Notes under the pieces: model-generated
The model's database searches: none
What the model was told of the DNA's origin: nothing
Seen by the model: the letters and a program-made list of their open reading frames with translations, nothing else
Translations under genes and position numbers: made by a program
NCBI RefSeq assembly: GCF_030272615.1
Contig: NC_081411.1
Span: forward strand, 828,808,897 to 828,872,896
Reading direction: 5' to 3'
Source: Cryptomeria japonica
Lineage: Eukaryota > Streptophyta > Pinopsida > Cupressales > Cupressaceae
DNA length: 64,000 nucleotides
Shown: positions 10,591-22,964 of the stretch, piece after piece
Position numbering within the stretch: position 1 is the first letter of the stretch
Layout: the number at the start of each line of letters is the position of its first letter

Positions 10591-11457
10591 AGGTGCCAGA
10601 AGAAGAACAAAATGACACAGAAGGAGAGGTTGGAAAGGGGAAACAAAAAAATTGTCAAGATACTTGTTGATGCGTGTTTTATGACACTTGCCAACACAGA
10701 ATAAAATACTAAGTATTATATCCTCTCTTGAACAAGGAAACCTCAAATGCTAAACTATGTGATCAAATAAGGCAACCCCAAGGTTTGCAATGCGAACAAC
10801 GCGACTTTACGATGGATGAACTCAGTGAATGATGTGATTTTGCTGTTTACACAAAGGGACTTACGCTTACACTGAAACTAGAGTACTAAACTAACTTGAT
10901 CTTCAAATAAAAGACAAAAAGAGATAAAGAGATAAGGTTAGAGAAATCTAATCTAAGAAGCTAAGGTTAGTGATAATAATGAATAATGCTTAGATAGATG
11001 GATTGCATAAATCAAGCTTTGCTTCGCCATGAGGAAACAAGTACACAAAATTGATGCAATCTCCAAGGTAATGGATGATTTTCATAATGTAAACATTCAT
11101 CCAAATACCCAATACTGGCACAATCCATATGAACTTCCACAATCAAACTAGTGCTAAATTAGGTTCACACTAACCACACTTCAATTTGCAATCAACAAAC
11201 TACAAATGATATGAACCAGAATTCCATCAAATATCATCACATTTATCCATCAAAATCAGTGCACTTCAACTAAAATTTGAGAAGTAGAAAGCATTCAAAA
11301 TTTTGAAACAACACACAAAGATCCACCATATCTTCAATGAAATTCATGTATTTATTCCAGCATATCCTTGGCAACAATCTCTGATCTCCTCCTATTGCTA
11401 CTACTGCTGTTTCCTAATGCTCCCTTATCAACCTTTACAAATGAGAAGGGCAAGCCG

Positions 11458-11465
11458 TATATAGA
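11458..11465 (-). promoter_or_regulatory. TATA-like box near the 3' end of E5
   Basis: Minus strand reads CTATATAC followed downstream by CTCATTTGTAAA. The same pair occurs in E2 (27531) and E3 (50114), each about 800 bp from the CAACA end. This is conserved placement; promoter activity is inferred. Confidence 0.4.
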
Positions 11466-12559
11466 CTTCTCAATTACAAATGAAGGGCTTTGATTGATTC
11501 TAAATCAATGGCGATGTTAATTCAAAGAAACCCTAAAGTGAGGTAGTTATAACTAACACCTCCTTACATTTAATATCCTCCAATGAGAAAATTACAAGTA
11601 CTGAATGTTTGTCCTTTTAGGGAAAAGGACCAATGAAAAAATGATATAGCTTTAATGACACAATTTTCAAGGAGTAGATAAGGATAAGGCATCCACATGT
11701 CCTCGTCTTCTTCGTAGGATGAGTCAGGTTTAATGAATCCAGACATGTTGACTTGTCGTTATTAGATTGGTGGATGATAAATGAATGCCACCTCAGCTCG
11801 CATATCTTGTAACTTTCTTCTCCTTGCAATATCTCTTTATAGTCAACATCATCTGGTCTTTTGACTGATTGTGATGGTTAATATTCCCAAATTGCATCAT
11901 CTCCTTGAATGTTCTTCATCTTCGTAGTAATCCTTCTTCATTTTTGGAATTCTTCTCCTTGGATGTCATCTTATCTTGATTTTCTTGTTGTAGTTGTATC
12001 CTTCATTTTGTAATGTCTTGTGCTTGTGCATCTTAATGTCTTGTATTGATCTTGTTGAGTCCTTAACCTTGATCTTGGAATTCCCATGGAAATCCAAAGT
12101 CATTGTTATGTTTTTCATCCTTGTAGAGCAATCCTTGAACAGCTCCCTCTTATCATCATCTTGAAATCCTTCTTGAATTGTGAATGTTGTCCTTTGCATT
12201 GTTGTCTTCTTTGTATCCGCTTCCTTGAACACCTTGAACTAGTCCTCTTTATCTTCTTGTTCCCTTGCATGTTTTGATCTCTCCCACGTTGTGAAGTCCT
12301 TCTCCATGTTTCATGTGCCTCATTCCTTACATCAAACCTGAAAAGACAAAGAAAACACTTTGGATCATGATTATAAATGAAAACCTAGGAAAGTGAAATG
12401 CAAGAAATTAAGGCATGACAATGAAAGTTTCAATTTCTTGCATTCTTGAATTTATGCTGAAGGACTGAAAGAATTCTTATGAAAATCATTTTTCCATAAA
12501 ACTTTGCGAAACAACCTCAGCAATAACTTTAATAATTCATACAAATTCGCAAAGTTGAA

Positions 12560-13280
12560 AACTCGAACTCAGCAGCCCAAAATAGGACTCAGACTCGAGA
12601 CTTGGCAAAAAACTCGGCTAGGACTCGGCAAAAAAGAAAACAATAGTTTTACCATAAAAAAAAGAAATTAATTCATCTAGAGAACATGAAAACCTAATTT
12701 GACTATCAATTTGTCATAATTCAAACATTACACATATGATCTTCAAACAGTCAATATTTGAAATTTCATAATTCATATTCATAGTTTCAAACTTTCAAAC
12801 TTTCAAATGTATAACAGCATCGTAAATTTATAAATGTTTGCATATAATGATATTTCAAAATGAGAAAAACAACCAAACACAATCTACATCTTCCCCTTTC
12901 CCCTTCTAATGTAACTAAATTTGTTTGGCATTGAACTAAAAGGTGCTACAGTATAAAAATGATGATGAATTGATTCTTCAACATTGTCTTTTTGGATCTC
13001 AAATGCTCCTCTTCTCTTCTCCTCTCCTTTCCTATTTTGGTGTTCAGCTCTGTTTTGGTCAAGATTGGACAAAAAGTCACCTTTTTATGTTTTTTTTACT
13101 TCCCTAGCGGCACCCAAGTGGACTTGAGAGTCCATGCCCAAAACTCGAGAGTCCGAGTCAGGGACTCAGAGAGCCCTTGTGGGAGACTCCGATGAGTACT
13201 CCCTAGAACTCTTCCGGACTTGCCTCGGGAGTCAATGGCAAGTGAACTGGGCTAGAGATAGGACTTGGTAGTTTGGAGAG
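12560..13280. repeat. Degenerate ACTCGG-rich repeat, possibly hAT-related
   Basis: Clusters of ACTCGG/ACTCGAG-type hexamers lie at 12563-12640 and, inverted and more diverged, at 13118-13250, with AT-rich sequence between. The same arrangement with clear inverted ends is seen at 51624-53078. No convincing terminal inverted repeat or target duplication could be fixed here. Confidence 0.35.
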
Positions 13281-13813
13281 TTTTGGAGAGTCCTCAAACT
13301 ATGCAAATTTGTTTCACAAAGCCCTCCCTACACTCTGGAAATGGCACTTTGAAAAAACTGGAAATGCACTTTTAAATCTCTGAAAATCCCTCTCAAACAA
13401 CTTCACTTCAGGTCTGGGAATGACATTTGTAGAACTTGTAACTCTTGTTTCAGATTTGGAAATTCGTGAAATTCCTTCAAGTCTGATCCTCTCTTTCAAC
13501 CGTCAATGATGTATATTTCCTTTCAATTGTTTCAGATTGTATTGACTGATTGTATTTCACTTTTGCTCCATTGAAACTCATTTTGAGTCCTGGAACTCGC
13601 TAGAAATTTGATCATGAAATTTGCTGGCTTTGTTTTTGCTAGTATTCACTTCTCTTGATGTGAACTTGGTCTTCTACCCTTGAAGTTGTTTTGTTTTCTC
13701 CTCTGGAATTCATTGTCCTCTCACTGCCATTCACCTCTAATCTGCTGGAATTCCGCCTTTGCTGCCCCTTATTCACTTGGGAATGCATTGCTTGGTTTGA
13801 AATCAAATATCCT

Positions 13814-14990
13814 GTAATGGGCACCCCGGAATGCCCAAAAACCATACCAACTGCTGCTAGGAATTTTATCAAACAGTTTGCATCCAACTCTTTATTTCTC
13901 CGTTTAATGTTTTAAATTCCCTTATGGCTCCGGAAATGAAATGTTGGTTTGTTTTACATGGAATTGAAATCACAGAATATGAACAAGAATGAAACTACAA
14001 CAATATGCAAACTGGAAATTGAACTACTGCTGATATGATATTATTTTCAGAATTAATCAAATACATAGCAGATTTTTCAACTCACTAAATACTCCAGCAA
14101 TTTTGACATAATGCTCCATCAAATGTTTTCCAATCTTGCTGCTACAATGACATGAATAGTGCTGCGTGAATAGTGTCGCGTGAATCGTGTCGCGTGAATA
14201 GTGCCGCGTAAATAGTGCCGCATGAATAGTACCCACGTGAATAGTGTTGCGGCCTGTAGCTGAAAATGCACCCAAATAGTGTTGCTGCTTGTAGCTGGAA
14301 ATTCACCCAGAATGCACCCAATCTGCCTGTTAATGAAGCTGAAAGCAATGGATTCCAAAGGCCAAACTTCAAGCGAATGACGTCTAGAATGTCACACGAG
14401 AGGATAGATGTCCTCTAATGCCAAGAACGGATCTGCAACTCACACATCAATTTCTTCTCAAATTCAACATGCTGAATGAAGCCACAAAAGCTTCCTTTTA
14501 TTCTTTCTCCAAGGGTCGACCCAACTTAAGCAATGTGGGATAAAACATGTGAAATATAAAACATATTAAAATATTCACTTATGTCTCCTTTGGATGCCCC
14601 TTTGATTTGCACTCATCCCCATAAAATAAATATTAAAGTAACACTTTAATGTTTTACAATTAAATTAAATGTTACTTTAATAACACTTTAGGCATTAAAA
14701 TATACTAGCAATCGGACTTCGAATAGCGCGACTGATAAATTCGTCGGAAAGCTCTCGCCAAGGAGTATCGAATCCAATCACCAAAACTAGCCTCCGTTGT
14801 GTCCTATTGACTTACAAAAAATAGTAAGTATGCCTGAAACTAAGTAAATCAACTCTGTTTTGGCCTAAACTAGAAATGACTAGGCCAAAACACTCCAGGA
14901 TCCCTTTAAACCCTTCGTTAGCCCTCGGGACCATGTAGAGCTAGGCTAACGCACATATGCTTGGTCAACTGCTAAAGTGGGGACATTACA
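13814..14990 (-). repeat. gypsy 3' LTR
   Basis: Plus strand runs TGTAATGGGCACC to GGGACATTACA. Coding-strand AAGGGGGGCGGAC immediately before it is the polypurine tract. The LTR holds a 15-17-bp tandem repeat at 14151-14247. Confidence 0.95.
14151..14247. repeat. Tandem TGAATAGTGCCGCG repeat in gypsy LTR
   Basis: Six or seven units of about 15-16 bp of the type GTGAATAGTGCCGC, with variants CATGAATAGT and CGTAAATAGT. The other LTR has the matching array at 20124-20222 with small unit differences. Confidence 0.85.
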
Positions 14991-15469
14991 GTCCGCCCCC
15001 CTTGAAATTGCTTGTCCTCAAGCAATCTCAGTCCAGCCTGCTGTATCATCTGCTCATTCTCCCATGTAGCATCTTCCTCTTGCAGGTCTCTCCATCTTAC
15101 CAAATACTCCTTCACTATCTTGTTTCTGAGTTTCCTCTCTCTAGTGTCCAGAATAGCCTCAGGTACTAACACGAGCTTCCCCTCCTCATCCAAAGGGGGT
15201 AAATCTGCAGAAGGTACTACACTCTGACCAATAGCTTTCTTAAGCCTAGACACATGAAATACATTGTGTACCTGACTGCCCTATGGAAGCTCAAGCTCAT
15301 AGGCGACTTCGCCCACTCTGCAAATCACCCTGTAGGGACCATAAAATCTAGGCTTCAGCTTCTCTGCTCCGCTCCTCTTGAGCGATGACTGCCTATATGG
15401 TTGTAGCCTCAAGTACACCATATCCCCTACCTCAAAACTGCGTTCTACCCTGTGCTGATCAGCATACAA
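14972..15469 (-). pseudogene. gypsy integrase C-terminus and chromodomain
   Basis: Continuation of the integrase frame after two stops. 15281-15469 reads DQHRVERSFEVGDMVYLRLQ, the conserved plant gypsy tail with the GDMVYLRLQPYRQ motif, ending in TAG at 15281-15283. 14972-15253 reads SRLKKAIGQ, then EYLVRWRDLQEEDATWENE, a chromodomain core with the W...ATWE signature. The chromodomain directs integration to chromatin in chromoviruses. The end lies just before the polypurine tract and the 3' LTR. Confidence 0.88.
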
Positions 15470-15523
15470 CTTCTGCTGATTTTGAGCCTACTGTATGTTC
15501 TCCTTGAGCGCTCTCAAGATATC

Positions 15524-16681
15524 CTAACTATCTTGCAATAAGTCTTTGGCTTTGGGCACCCTGTTGTCCCCCAAAACCAAATCCATGAAGCTTGGTGCTT
15601 CATAACCATAAAGTGCTATGAAGGGTGTCATCCTGATGGACGTATGATATGTAGTATTGTAACAGTACTCTCCCATATGCAACCATCTAACCCAAACCCT
15701 CTGCTGTGTAGTCACATAGTTCCTCAAATATCCCTCCACCCATTTATTCACAATCTCTGTCTGCCCATCTGTTTGTGGATGATAACTAGTGTTGGGTGTA
15801 AGATCTGTGCCACACAACCTAAACAACTCTTGCCAGAAAATACTCATAAATTTACTATCTCGATCACTGACAATGAATCTAGGCAGCCCATGTAACCTGA
15901 ATATCTCTCTGAAGAAAAGATCTGCCACTTGTGCTGCTGTGTAAGTGGATGGAATAGCAAAGAAGTGAGCGAACTTCGTTAAGCGGTCTACCACCACATA
16001 GATGCAATCTCTCCCTTGCACTCGTGGTAACCCAGTGATAAAGTCCATTGAAATACTTTCCCATTTCCTGTCCGGAATGGGCAAGGGCTGTAGTAAACTT
16101 GCAGGGAACGTGTGCTCTCCCTTATTCTGCTGACAAACTACACACTCCCTGACATACCTTTGAACATCATCCTTGAGCCCTCTCCATGAGAACCGCTCTC
16201 GGATCTGCCTGTAGGTCTTGAAGACCCCCGGATGCCCAGCTGTAGGCGCATCATGAAATGCCCTAAGTATCGCTTCTCTCAACTGTGATGATGGAATCAG
16301 GTAAACCCTATCTTGAAATTTGATCAATCCATCTATCACCTCATAGCGATCATCCTGTATAGTACCTGAAATCAAACCAGAAGCCCAAGTATCTCCGACA
16401 TACTCTGCTATAATCTTATCCCTCCAATCTCCTGTAATCTCTGCAAGAGCACAAATGTGAGGTCTTTTGGATAAGGCATGAGCTACTACATTCTTCTTCC
16501 CTTTGACAAACTCAATGTCAAAGTCATAAGCCTGCAATTTAGTGACCCACTTCTGCTGCCTGTCATTCAAGTCTCGCTGGCTCATGAAATACTTTATGCT
16601 GTTGTGATCCGTCTTGATCACAAACTTCCCTCCAACCAAGTAGGATCGGAATTTGGCCAAGGCATGCATGATGGCCAACAT
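15524..16681 (-). pseudogene. gypsy RNase H and integrase
   Basis: 385 codons. The N-terminal 70 residues are the RNase H end (KTDHNSIKYF, QRDLNDRQQKWV, ALSKRP). An HHCC zinc finger follows near residues 145-190 (GHPGVFKTYRQI ... CVVCQQNK). The integrase core has SMDFITGLP, VVDRLTKFAHF, SDRDSKF and TDGQTEIVNKW, giving the D,D,E residues. It is bounded by a TAA at 16691-16693 upstream and a TAG at 15524-15526 downstream; all are parts of one broken pol. Confidence 0.94.
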
Positions 16682-16690
16682 CTCACGACC

Positions 16691-18271
16691 TTAAATAGAA
16701 TAGCTCCTCTCCACACCTATGAGCTTCCTACTCTCAAAAGCGATGGGGTGCTTCTCTTGCATCAATACTGCTCCAATCCCATCACCTGATGCATCACAAT
16801 GAAGCTCAAAAGGCTTCGTGAAGTCTGGTAGAGCTAGAACTGGACATGAAGACATCACTTGCTTGAAATGCTCAAAACACCTTTGTGCTGCCTCTGTCCA
16901 CACGAAGGCCCCCTTCTTAGTAAGATCTGTCAAGGGAGCAGCTGTCTGAGAAAACCCCTTAACAAACCTCCTATAAAAACCACATAAGCTAAAGAACCCC
17001 TTAAGCTGAGTAAGGTTCGTAGGCGTGGGCCAATCAACAATAGCTCTAATCTTTTCAGGGTCCACCCGAACTCCCTTTGCACTGATAATATGACCAAGGT
17101 ACAAAAGCTCTGTCATCCTGAACTCACACTTAGACTCCTTGGCATACAGGGACTCTCTCTCCAAAGTAGATTGTACCTCCTCAAGATGCTGCAAATGCTC
17201 CCCCCATGATTTGCTAAAGACCAAAATATCGTCAAAGAAAATCAAAACGTATCTCCTCAATTGCCCCCTAAACACCTGGTTCATGCAACTCTGAAAAGTA
17301 GCAGGAGCATTGGTTAGCCCAAATGGCATAACCAGAAACTCGAAATGACCATAGTGACACCGAAAAGCTGTCTTCTCAATGTCCTCTGCCCTCATACTAA
17401 TCTGATGATACCCTGATCTCAAATCTATCTTTGTGAAGACGCATGCCCCATGTAGCTCATCTATCAGCTCATCTATCCTCGGAATGGGGTACCTGTTCTT
17501 AATGGTTTTCTTGTTCAAGGCCCTGTAGTCAATGCACATGCACATTGTTCCATCCTTCTTCTTAACCAAAACAACTGCTGAAGCAAAAGGGCTTTTGCTT
17601 GGCCTAATGTGCCCCATCTCCAACAACTCCTTGATGGTTTTCTCTATCTCATCCTTGTGTTTCTTTGGATGACAATAGGGTGTGATCATAATGGGCTTAG
17701 CCCCCTCTTCTAATTCAATGACATGCTCTATTCCCATATCTGGAGGAATGCCATGTGGAATACTGCCAAATACCTTGGCATGTCTATCAAGGATGTCTTG
17801 CATATCAGGCGGATGACTCTTAACTTGTGGTTCTGGTGATGCTGGCATAATCAAGCACTTCGTTGCCCACTCAACATCATCATGTCTGAACAACCTCTCC
17901 ATCCTCCTCAAAGAAACTACCCTACAACTGCCATCTGATAATCCTCTGAGTACCACGGTCCTGCCCTCATGCTGGAACCTCATCTCTACTCTCTCCATGT
18001 TGAGAGTAAACTCTCTCAACGATGCCATCCAAGTCATCCCTAGGATGACGTCATAATCACCCATGTCCACAACATAGAACTCATCCTGAAGCTCATAACC
18101 ATCTCCCAGTCTGATGCGAAGATTTGTAATCTTCTGTGTGCATAGTAACTTGTGACCACTAGCTACCATGACTCGGAATCCTGGATGTTCTTCAGTTTGC
18201 CACCCTCTCCTAGCCATTAATTGTGAATCTATGAAATTATGTGTGGCCCCAGTGTCCAACAAAGCAACCAC
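16691..18271 (-). pseudogene. gypsy protease and reverse transcriptase
   Basis: 526 codons. Aspartic protease active site [10 protein letters not shown] at residues 4-13. Reverse transcriptase has [10 protein letters not shown] near 248-256, [11 protein letters not shown] near 281-291, [10 protein letters not shown]-type [10 protein letters not shown] near 314-323, and the catalytic FFDDILVFS at 345-353. The N-terminal part of RNase H ([16 protein letters not shown]) lies near the end. It is closed by TAA at 16691-16693. It is separated from gag by TAG at 18275-18277. Confidence 0.95.
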
Positions 18272-18274
18272 CTT

Positions 18275-19228
18275 CTATCCCTGTATGGTGCCACGCACCT
18301 TAAAAGTAATTGCCTTTTGAGCACCTGTCAATCTAGCTAAGGACTTCTCATTCCCTGAACCCTCCTCAGTGGCACTGCTCTCACCATCAGAGTTTGACTG
18401 CTGCTCCTCATCCTCTGACTGTGACTCCTCAGCAGAGAAGTACTCCATCTGGTTGGCCTTAGCCTTCAGGGGACACTTGTGAGATAAATCCCACGGTTCC
18501 CTACACTGAAAACATAGTTTTTTCTGCCTCAACTCGTTCAGTGTCTCATTGTCTAACCTCTTTGATTCCTTTTTCTGAGGCTGAGAATCCCAATGTAGAG
18601 GTTTATTATCCTTATCCTTCTTGAAGTGTGGATCCTTAGGAGTGAACTTACTGCTAGAAGCGGAAGGTGCAAGATCTCTCGCCTTCCAAATGGCATCCTG
18701 CAATGTGAGGGGATCATGTCCCTTCACCCAACCACGAAGAGGCTCTGACAATCCATCCACAAACAGTACAATCAACCTCCTCTCCGAAATGTCTGTAACC
18801 AACACTGATAGTCTCTGGAAATCTGAGATGTAACTGTCGATAGGACCCCATTGTCTCAACTGAGCTAACTCCTTGAAATGGAGTTTTGGATCCTTCGTAT
18901 CAAACCTGTCAATCAACCTCTCAGTGAACTCTGCGTATGTGTCTATCTGATTATGGCCCAATGTGACCATACCATGGTGCCACCATTCGTGTGCACTCCC
19001 ATCCAAGTGCAATGCAGCATACTTAATCGCATCCTCCTCAAGCATGGGATTAAGCTGAAAATAAGTATCTAATTTCTGGACCCATGTCCGTGCTGAAGCC
19101 TTCCCTGTACCATCATAGTAGGGAATAGACAGCTTTCCCAACTTCTTCCTCATCTCGTAATTCTGTTGTCGGTTTCCTCTCATGGGCATATTCTTGAGTC
19201 TAACATCCATATATTCCCTGAATGTCAT
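18275..19228 (-). pseudogene. gypsy gag, main part
   Basis: 317 codons. Retrotrans_gag-type capsid with IPYYDGTGKASARTWVQKLD, ALHLDGSAHEWW and FTERLIDRFD. Zinc knuckle CFQCREPWDLSHKC at residues 239-252, followed by an acidic serine-rich tail. In the intact element it would be fused in frame to the upstream N-terminal gag part (through the TAG at 19235-19237) and to the protease (through the TAG at 18275-18277). Confidence 0.93.
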
Positions 19229-19234
19229 CTCAGC

Positions 19235-19741
19235 CTATAACTCAGGGCTAGAGTCCCTCCAATCATCCATAATCATATTTTGAATCTCTTGCTGTGTAGG
19301 ACCGACATTATTCTGGTCATTCTGTCTCGAAGGAAACTGTGGCATGAGTGGTCTCGTAGTAGAAGAACCTGCTCTAGCATATGTCCTGGTTCTCCTGTTA
19401 ACCAATGCGTCTCCATTACCTCCATTACCCTGTACACCTCCCTGATTAGCATTATTACCCTGATTGGTATTATTACCTTGGTTGCCATTATTGCCTTGAT
19501 TTGCTCTCGTCAAATGTTGTGTAAATGCTATAGCCATCTGCTGCAATGTAGCCTGGAGCTCCCTCTGACCCCTAGCAAGATCACTGAGCATCTCCCTAGT
19601 GCTAGGGTCTCCCCTTTCCCCATCTCTGTTACCCATGGCTGGTGCTGAAAAAGGGTTACCACCCTCTTCAATCTCTGGTGAATTCTGTAGGTTTGTGTTT
19701 GACCTGTTTCTCCTCAAGTAATACTGATGTGCTGGACGCAT
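19235..19741 (-). pseudogene. gypsy gag N-terminal part
   Basis: Start taken as the ATG at 19741 (MRPAHQYYLRRN) because it lies just after the primer-binding site; an earlier in-frame ATG at 19810 falls inside the LTR. It contains an asparagine/glycine-rich segment of GNNGNQGNNTNQGNN type. It ends in TAG at 19235-19237, after which the next frame-matched codons begin AEMTFREYMD, so this is the N-terminal end of one gag. Confidence 0.85.
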
Positions 19742-19769
19742 GAAACCCTCACAGGATGGCAGGAAAAAC

Positions 19770-19783
19770 AAGTTCTGATACCA
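19770..19783 (-). other. gypsy primer-binding site
   Basis: Coding strand reads TGGTATCAGAACTT one base after the 5' LTR, matching the initiator tRNA-Met 3' end for its first ten bases. Confidence 0.85.
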
Positions 19784-19784
19784 C

Positions 19785-20965
19785 TGTAATGGGCACCCCG
19801 GAATGCCCAAAAACCATACAAACTGCTGCTAGGAATTTTATCAAACAGTTTGCATCCAACTCCTTATTTCTCCATTTAATGTTTTAAATTCCCTCGTGGC
19901 TCCGGAAATGAAATGTTGGTTTGTTTTACATGGAATTGAAATCACAGAATATGAACAAGAATGAAACTACAACAATATGCAAACTGGAAATTGAACTACT
20001 GCTGATATGATATTATTTTCAGAATTAATCAAATACATGGCAGATTTTTCAACTCACTAAATACTCCAGCAATTTTGACATAATGCTCCATCAAATGTTT
20101 TCCAATCTTGCTGCTACAATGACATGAATAGTGCTGCGTGAATAGTGTCGCGTGAATAGTGCTGCATGAATAGTGCCGCATGAATAGTGCCGCATGAATA
20201 GTACCCGCGTGAATAGTGTTGCGGCCTATAGCTGAAAATGCACCCAAATAGTGTTGCTGCTTGTAGCTGGAAATGCACCCAGAATGCACCCAATTTGCCT
20301 GTTAATGAAGCTGAAAGCAATGGATTCCAAAGGCCAAACCCTAACGGAATGACGTCTAGAATGTCACACGAGAGGATAGACGTCCTCTAATGCCAAGAAC
20401 GGATCTGCAACTCACACATCAATTTCTTCTCAAATTCAACATGTTGAATGAAGCCACAAAAGCTTCCTTTTATTTTTTCTCCAAGGGTCGACCCAACTTA
20501 CTTAAGCAATGTGGGATAAAACATGTGCAATATAAAACATATTAAAATATTCACTTATGTCTCCCTTGGATGCCCCTTTGATTTGCACACATCCCCATAA
20601 AATAAATATTAAAGTAACACTTTAATATTTTACAATTAAATTAAATGTTATTTTAATAACACTTCAGACATTAAAATATACTAGCAATCAGAGTCCGAAT
20701 AGCGTGACTGATAACTCGTCGGAAAGCTCTCGCCAAGGAGTATCAAATCCAATCACCAAAACTAGCCTCCGTTGTGTCCTGTTGACTTACTAAAATTAGT
20801 AAGTATGCCTGAAACTAAGTAAATCAACTCCGTTTTGGCCTAAACTGGAAATGACTAGGCCAAAACACTCCAGGATCCCTTTAAACCCTTCGTTAGCTCT
20901 CGGGACCATGTAGAGCTAGGCTAACGCACATATACTTGGTCAACTGTTAAAGTGGGGACATTACT
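19785..20965 (-). repeat. gypsy 5' LTR
   Basis: Pairs with 13814-14990. It ends ACATTACT on the plus strand, with the final A of the partner replaced by T, just before the duplication TATCC. It includes the tandem repeat at 20124-20222. Confidence 0.95.
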
Positions 20966-20970
20966 TATCC

Positions 20971-21607
20971 CTGCCTAGAAAATTGCACCTTTAGGTCTGC
21001 TTTTGAATTTGTGTTTGAATTGTGATGTAGAAATGAAGTACTAACTCAACATTTATATTGCTCCACACATAGGAATTTAAATCATTGATAAGGCTGACCT
21101 AGGCAACAATTTGTTTGCATTTGAAATTTGAATTGACCTATCTCAAATCGGCCAAGTATGTATCCTTGTTTTTGCTTTGTTTAAATTTCAAAATTTCTTT
21201 GTCTTAACCAAGTTGGCCATCTTCATGTCTTAACTCGCCCATCATCCAAGGATTAGTAGGCACATTTTAAAGGCAGTCTTGGATTGCTGGGTGCAAATTC
21301 AAGGTAGAGAGGGATTGTCCAGTGCAAATGAGGGGTGTGTAAGGACAAATGAAGGCGCAAATTCCATCTTGACAAGAACAATCAAAGGCGCATTTGAGAT
21401 GTTGTCAAGGACAACAAAGCGGGTTTAAGATGTGATTAATGACTAGAAAGGTGCATTTGAGATGTGTTCGAGGACTTATGAAGGTGGGTTTGCAAGGTGG
21501 TCATGGATTGCTTAGGGTACAAATCCAAGGTTGTGAAGGACTTTTTGAGTGCAATTTCATGTTGGAGCCGAAATTTGAGGTGGAATTCCATGATGAAGAT
21601 GTGGACC
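20971..21607 (-). repeat. E5 leader segment with degenerate repeats
   Basis: E5 sequence between the gypsy element and E2. It has related lines such as AAAGGCGCATTTGAGATG (21383), AAAGGTGCATTTGAGATG (21455) and AAGGTGGGTTTGCAAGG (21480). It may be the E5 counterpart of the arrays in E1-E4. No gene was recognised. Confidence 0.4.
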
Positions 21608-22239
21608 TGTTGTGACCTTTTCACACATCACCCCATTGCTAATGGGGACCCCCTCTTTTCTGGCTTTCTGCATTGTTAGGTTAGGGTTTTGGCTGCTTAG
21701 TGGGCAATTTTGCGTTTCCCGTGCCCGAGTCTTGGAGTTTTGATCATGCCTAGTGCTGTCATGGGTTTTTGAAGTTATAGAATCAAGTTGCAAACGTTGA
21801 TATTTTAATGATCCTAAATTTTGTCTAAGTGTTGACCTTTTGAGTGTTAACGTGTTTTTAAACACACGCATCAGTGATTTTAAAGTGCCAAGGTATTCCT
21901 AGACCTTTTGGAGTTGTTTTCTCGCTCCTAAGCTACTATTTAAATTGATTTCGCACTTTATCCGAATAATTTCCTAGTGTTTCGCTCATTTTTTTTTGAA
22001 AATTTGCCTAAGTCCAGTCTAATTTTGAAGTTTCTAAGTGATTTTGAGTGGTTAAAACGCCAAATCCCTAAGGAAAATCCATATTCCAAGGGTTAGAAGG
22101 TCAAATTCCATGCTAGAGGTGCTTTTCCCCTCATATTCCAGACTACCCACCCTTTTCCCCCACTCAAAATCCACACTACACATGGGTTTCCCTTGAAATC
22201 CATACTGGCTATGATTTTCCACCGTTGTTTATCCATGCC

Positions 22240-22746
22240 TGGATCGATTTTCCCCTGGAAGAGCTAAAATTTGGCTAAGTGTCAGGATTTTTCCAGACTG
22301 CCATCGATTTTCCACTAGGAGTGCGGATTGGAGTGCGGACTATAGTGCGGACAACGTCGAGGATGATTCCATGCCTGGGTCAATTTTCCACCAGGATGTT
22401 TTGTGACATGTTAGTGCGGATTTTTGTGTAGACTCTCAGTCCATACCCAAGTTGATTTTCCACTGAGTGCATTTTGATGAATTTTAAGTCCGGATTTTCA
22501 TCCAGACTGAGGTCGAATTCCCACCAGGGAGTGATTTTTGCAAGTAAAGTGAGTTTGGAATGTGGATTTTGTGTCTAGATTGCCATCGATTTTTCCCTTG
22601 GAGTATTTATGTGCATTTTGATGAAGTTTGAGCATGGATTTTTGTCCAAGCTAAAGTCGATTTTCCCTTGTGGGGAAACTTTTGACAATTTAATGATTTT
22701 AAAGCGATTTTTCAATCCCAACCCAAGTCGATTTTCCCTTGGAGGC
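22240..22746 (+). repeat. E2 leader array, ~72-bp period, TCGATTTTCC core
   Basis: Eight copies of a core like ATCGATTTTCCCTTGGAG at about 22240, 22300, 22377, 22450, 22511, 22582, 22655 and 22727; steps are 60-77 bp, mostly 71-73. A degenerate ninth copy (ATGATTTTCCACC) is near 22211. Spacers are dissimilar but often contain GCGGATTTTTG or CCAGACTG. The array lies between the 5' terminus and the TATA-like box. Confidence 0.75.
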
Positions 22747-22956
22747 TTAATTTAGACTTAAATTGCAATATTTTAATAAGTAAGCCCCATTTTAATTGTT
22801 TTTTAATGATGATTAATGATTATTTAAAATTTTAAAAGCAAAATTAAATAACTTGCAATAAGCATTTAATATTTAACAGTTTTTTACCAAACAAGTATTT
22901 AAGCAAGTGTTTTATCCCACATTGCTTGTGTGGTGAAAGTGTGAGGTAAAAGCAAG

Positions 22957-22964
22957 TATAAGAG
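22957..22964 (+). promoter_or_regulatory. Putative TATA box of E2
   Basis: TATAAGAG downstream of the array, about 1.1 kb before the ORF. Just upstream is TTTATCCCACATTGCTTGTGTGG, a block also present in the gypsy LTR at 13814. Inferred from position. Confidence 0.35.

Larger units (their letters stand above)
13814..20965 (-). mobile_element. Ty3/gypsy chromodomain retrotransposon inserted in E5
   Basis: Two LTRs (1177 and 1181 bp), 5-bp duplication TATCC at 13809-13813 and 20966-20970, primer-binding site, polypurine tract, and the order GAG-PR-RT-RH-INT-chromodomain on the minus strand, which places it among plant chromoviruses. The LTRs differ by a few per cent, so it is older than the copia element at 2659. 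At least seven nonsense codons break gag-pol, and all but one are TAG. LTR copy 20965 ends CT instead of CA. Confidence 0.96.
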
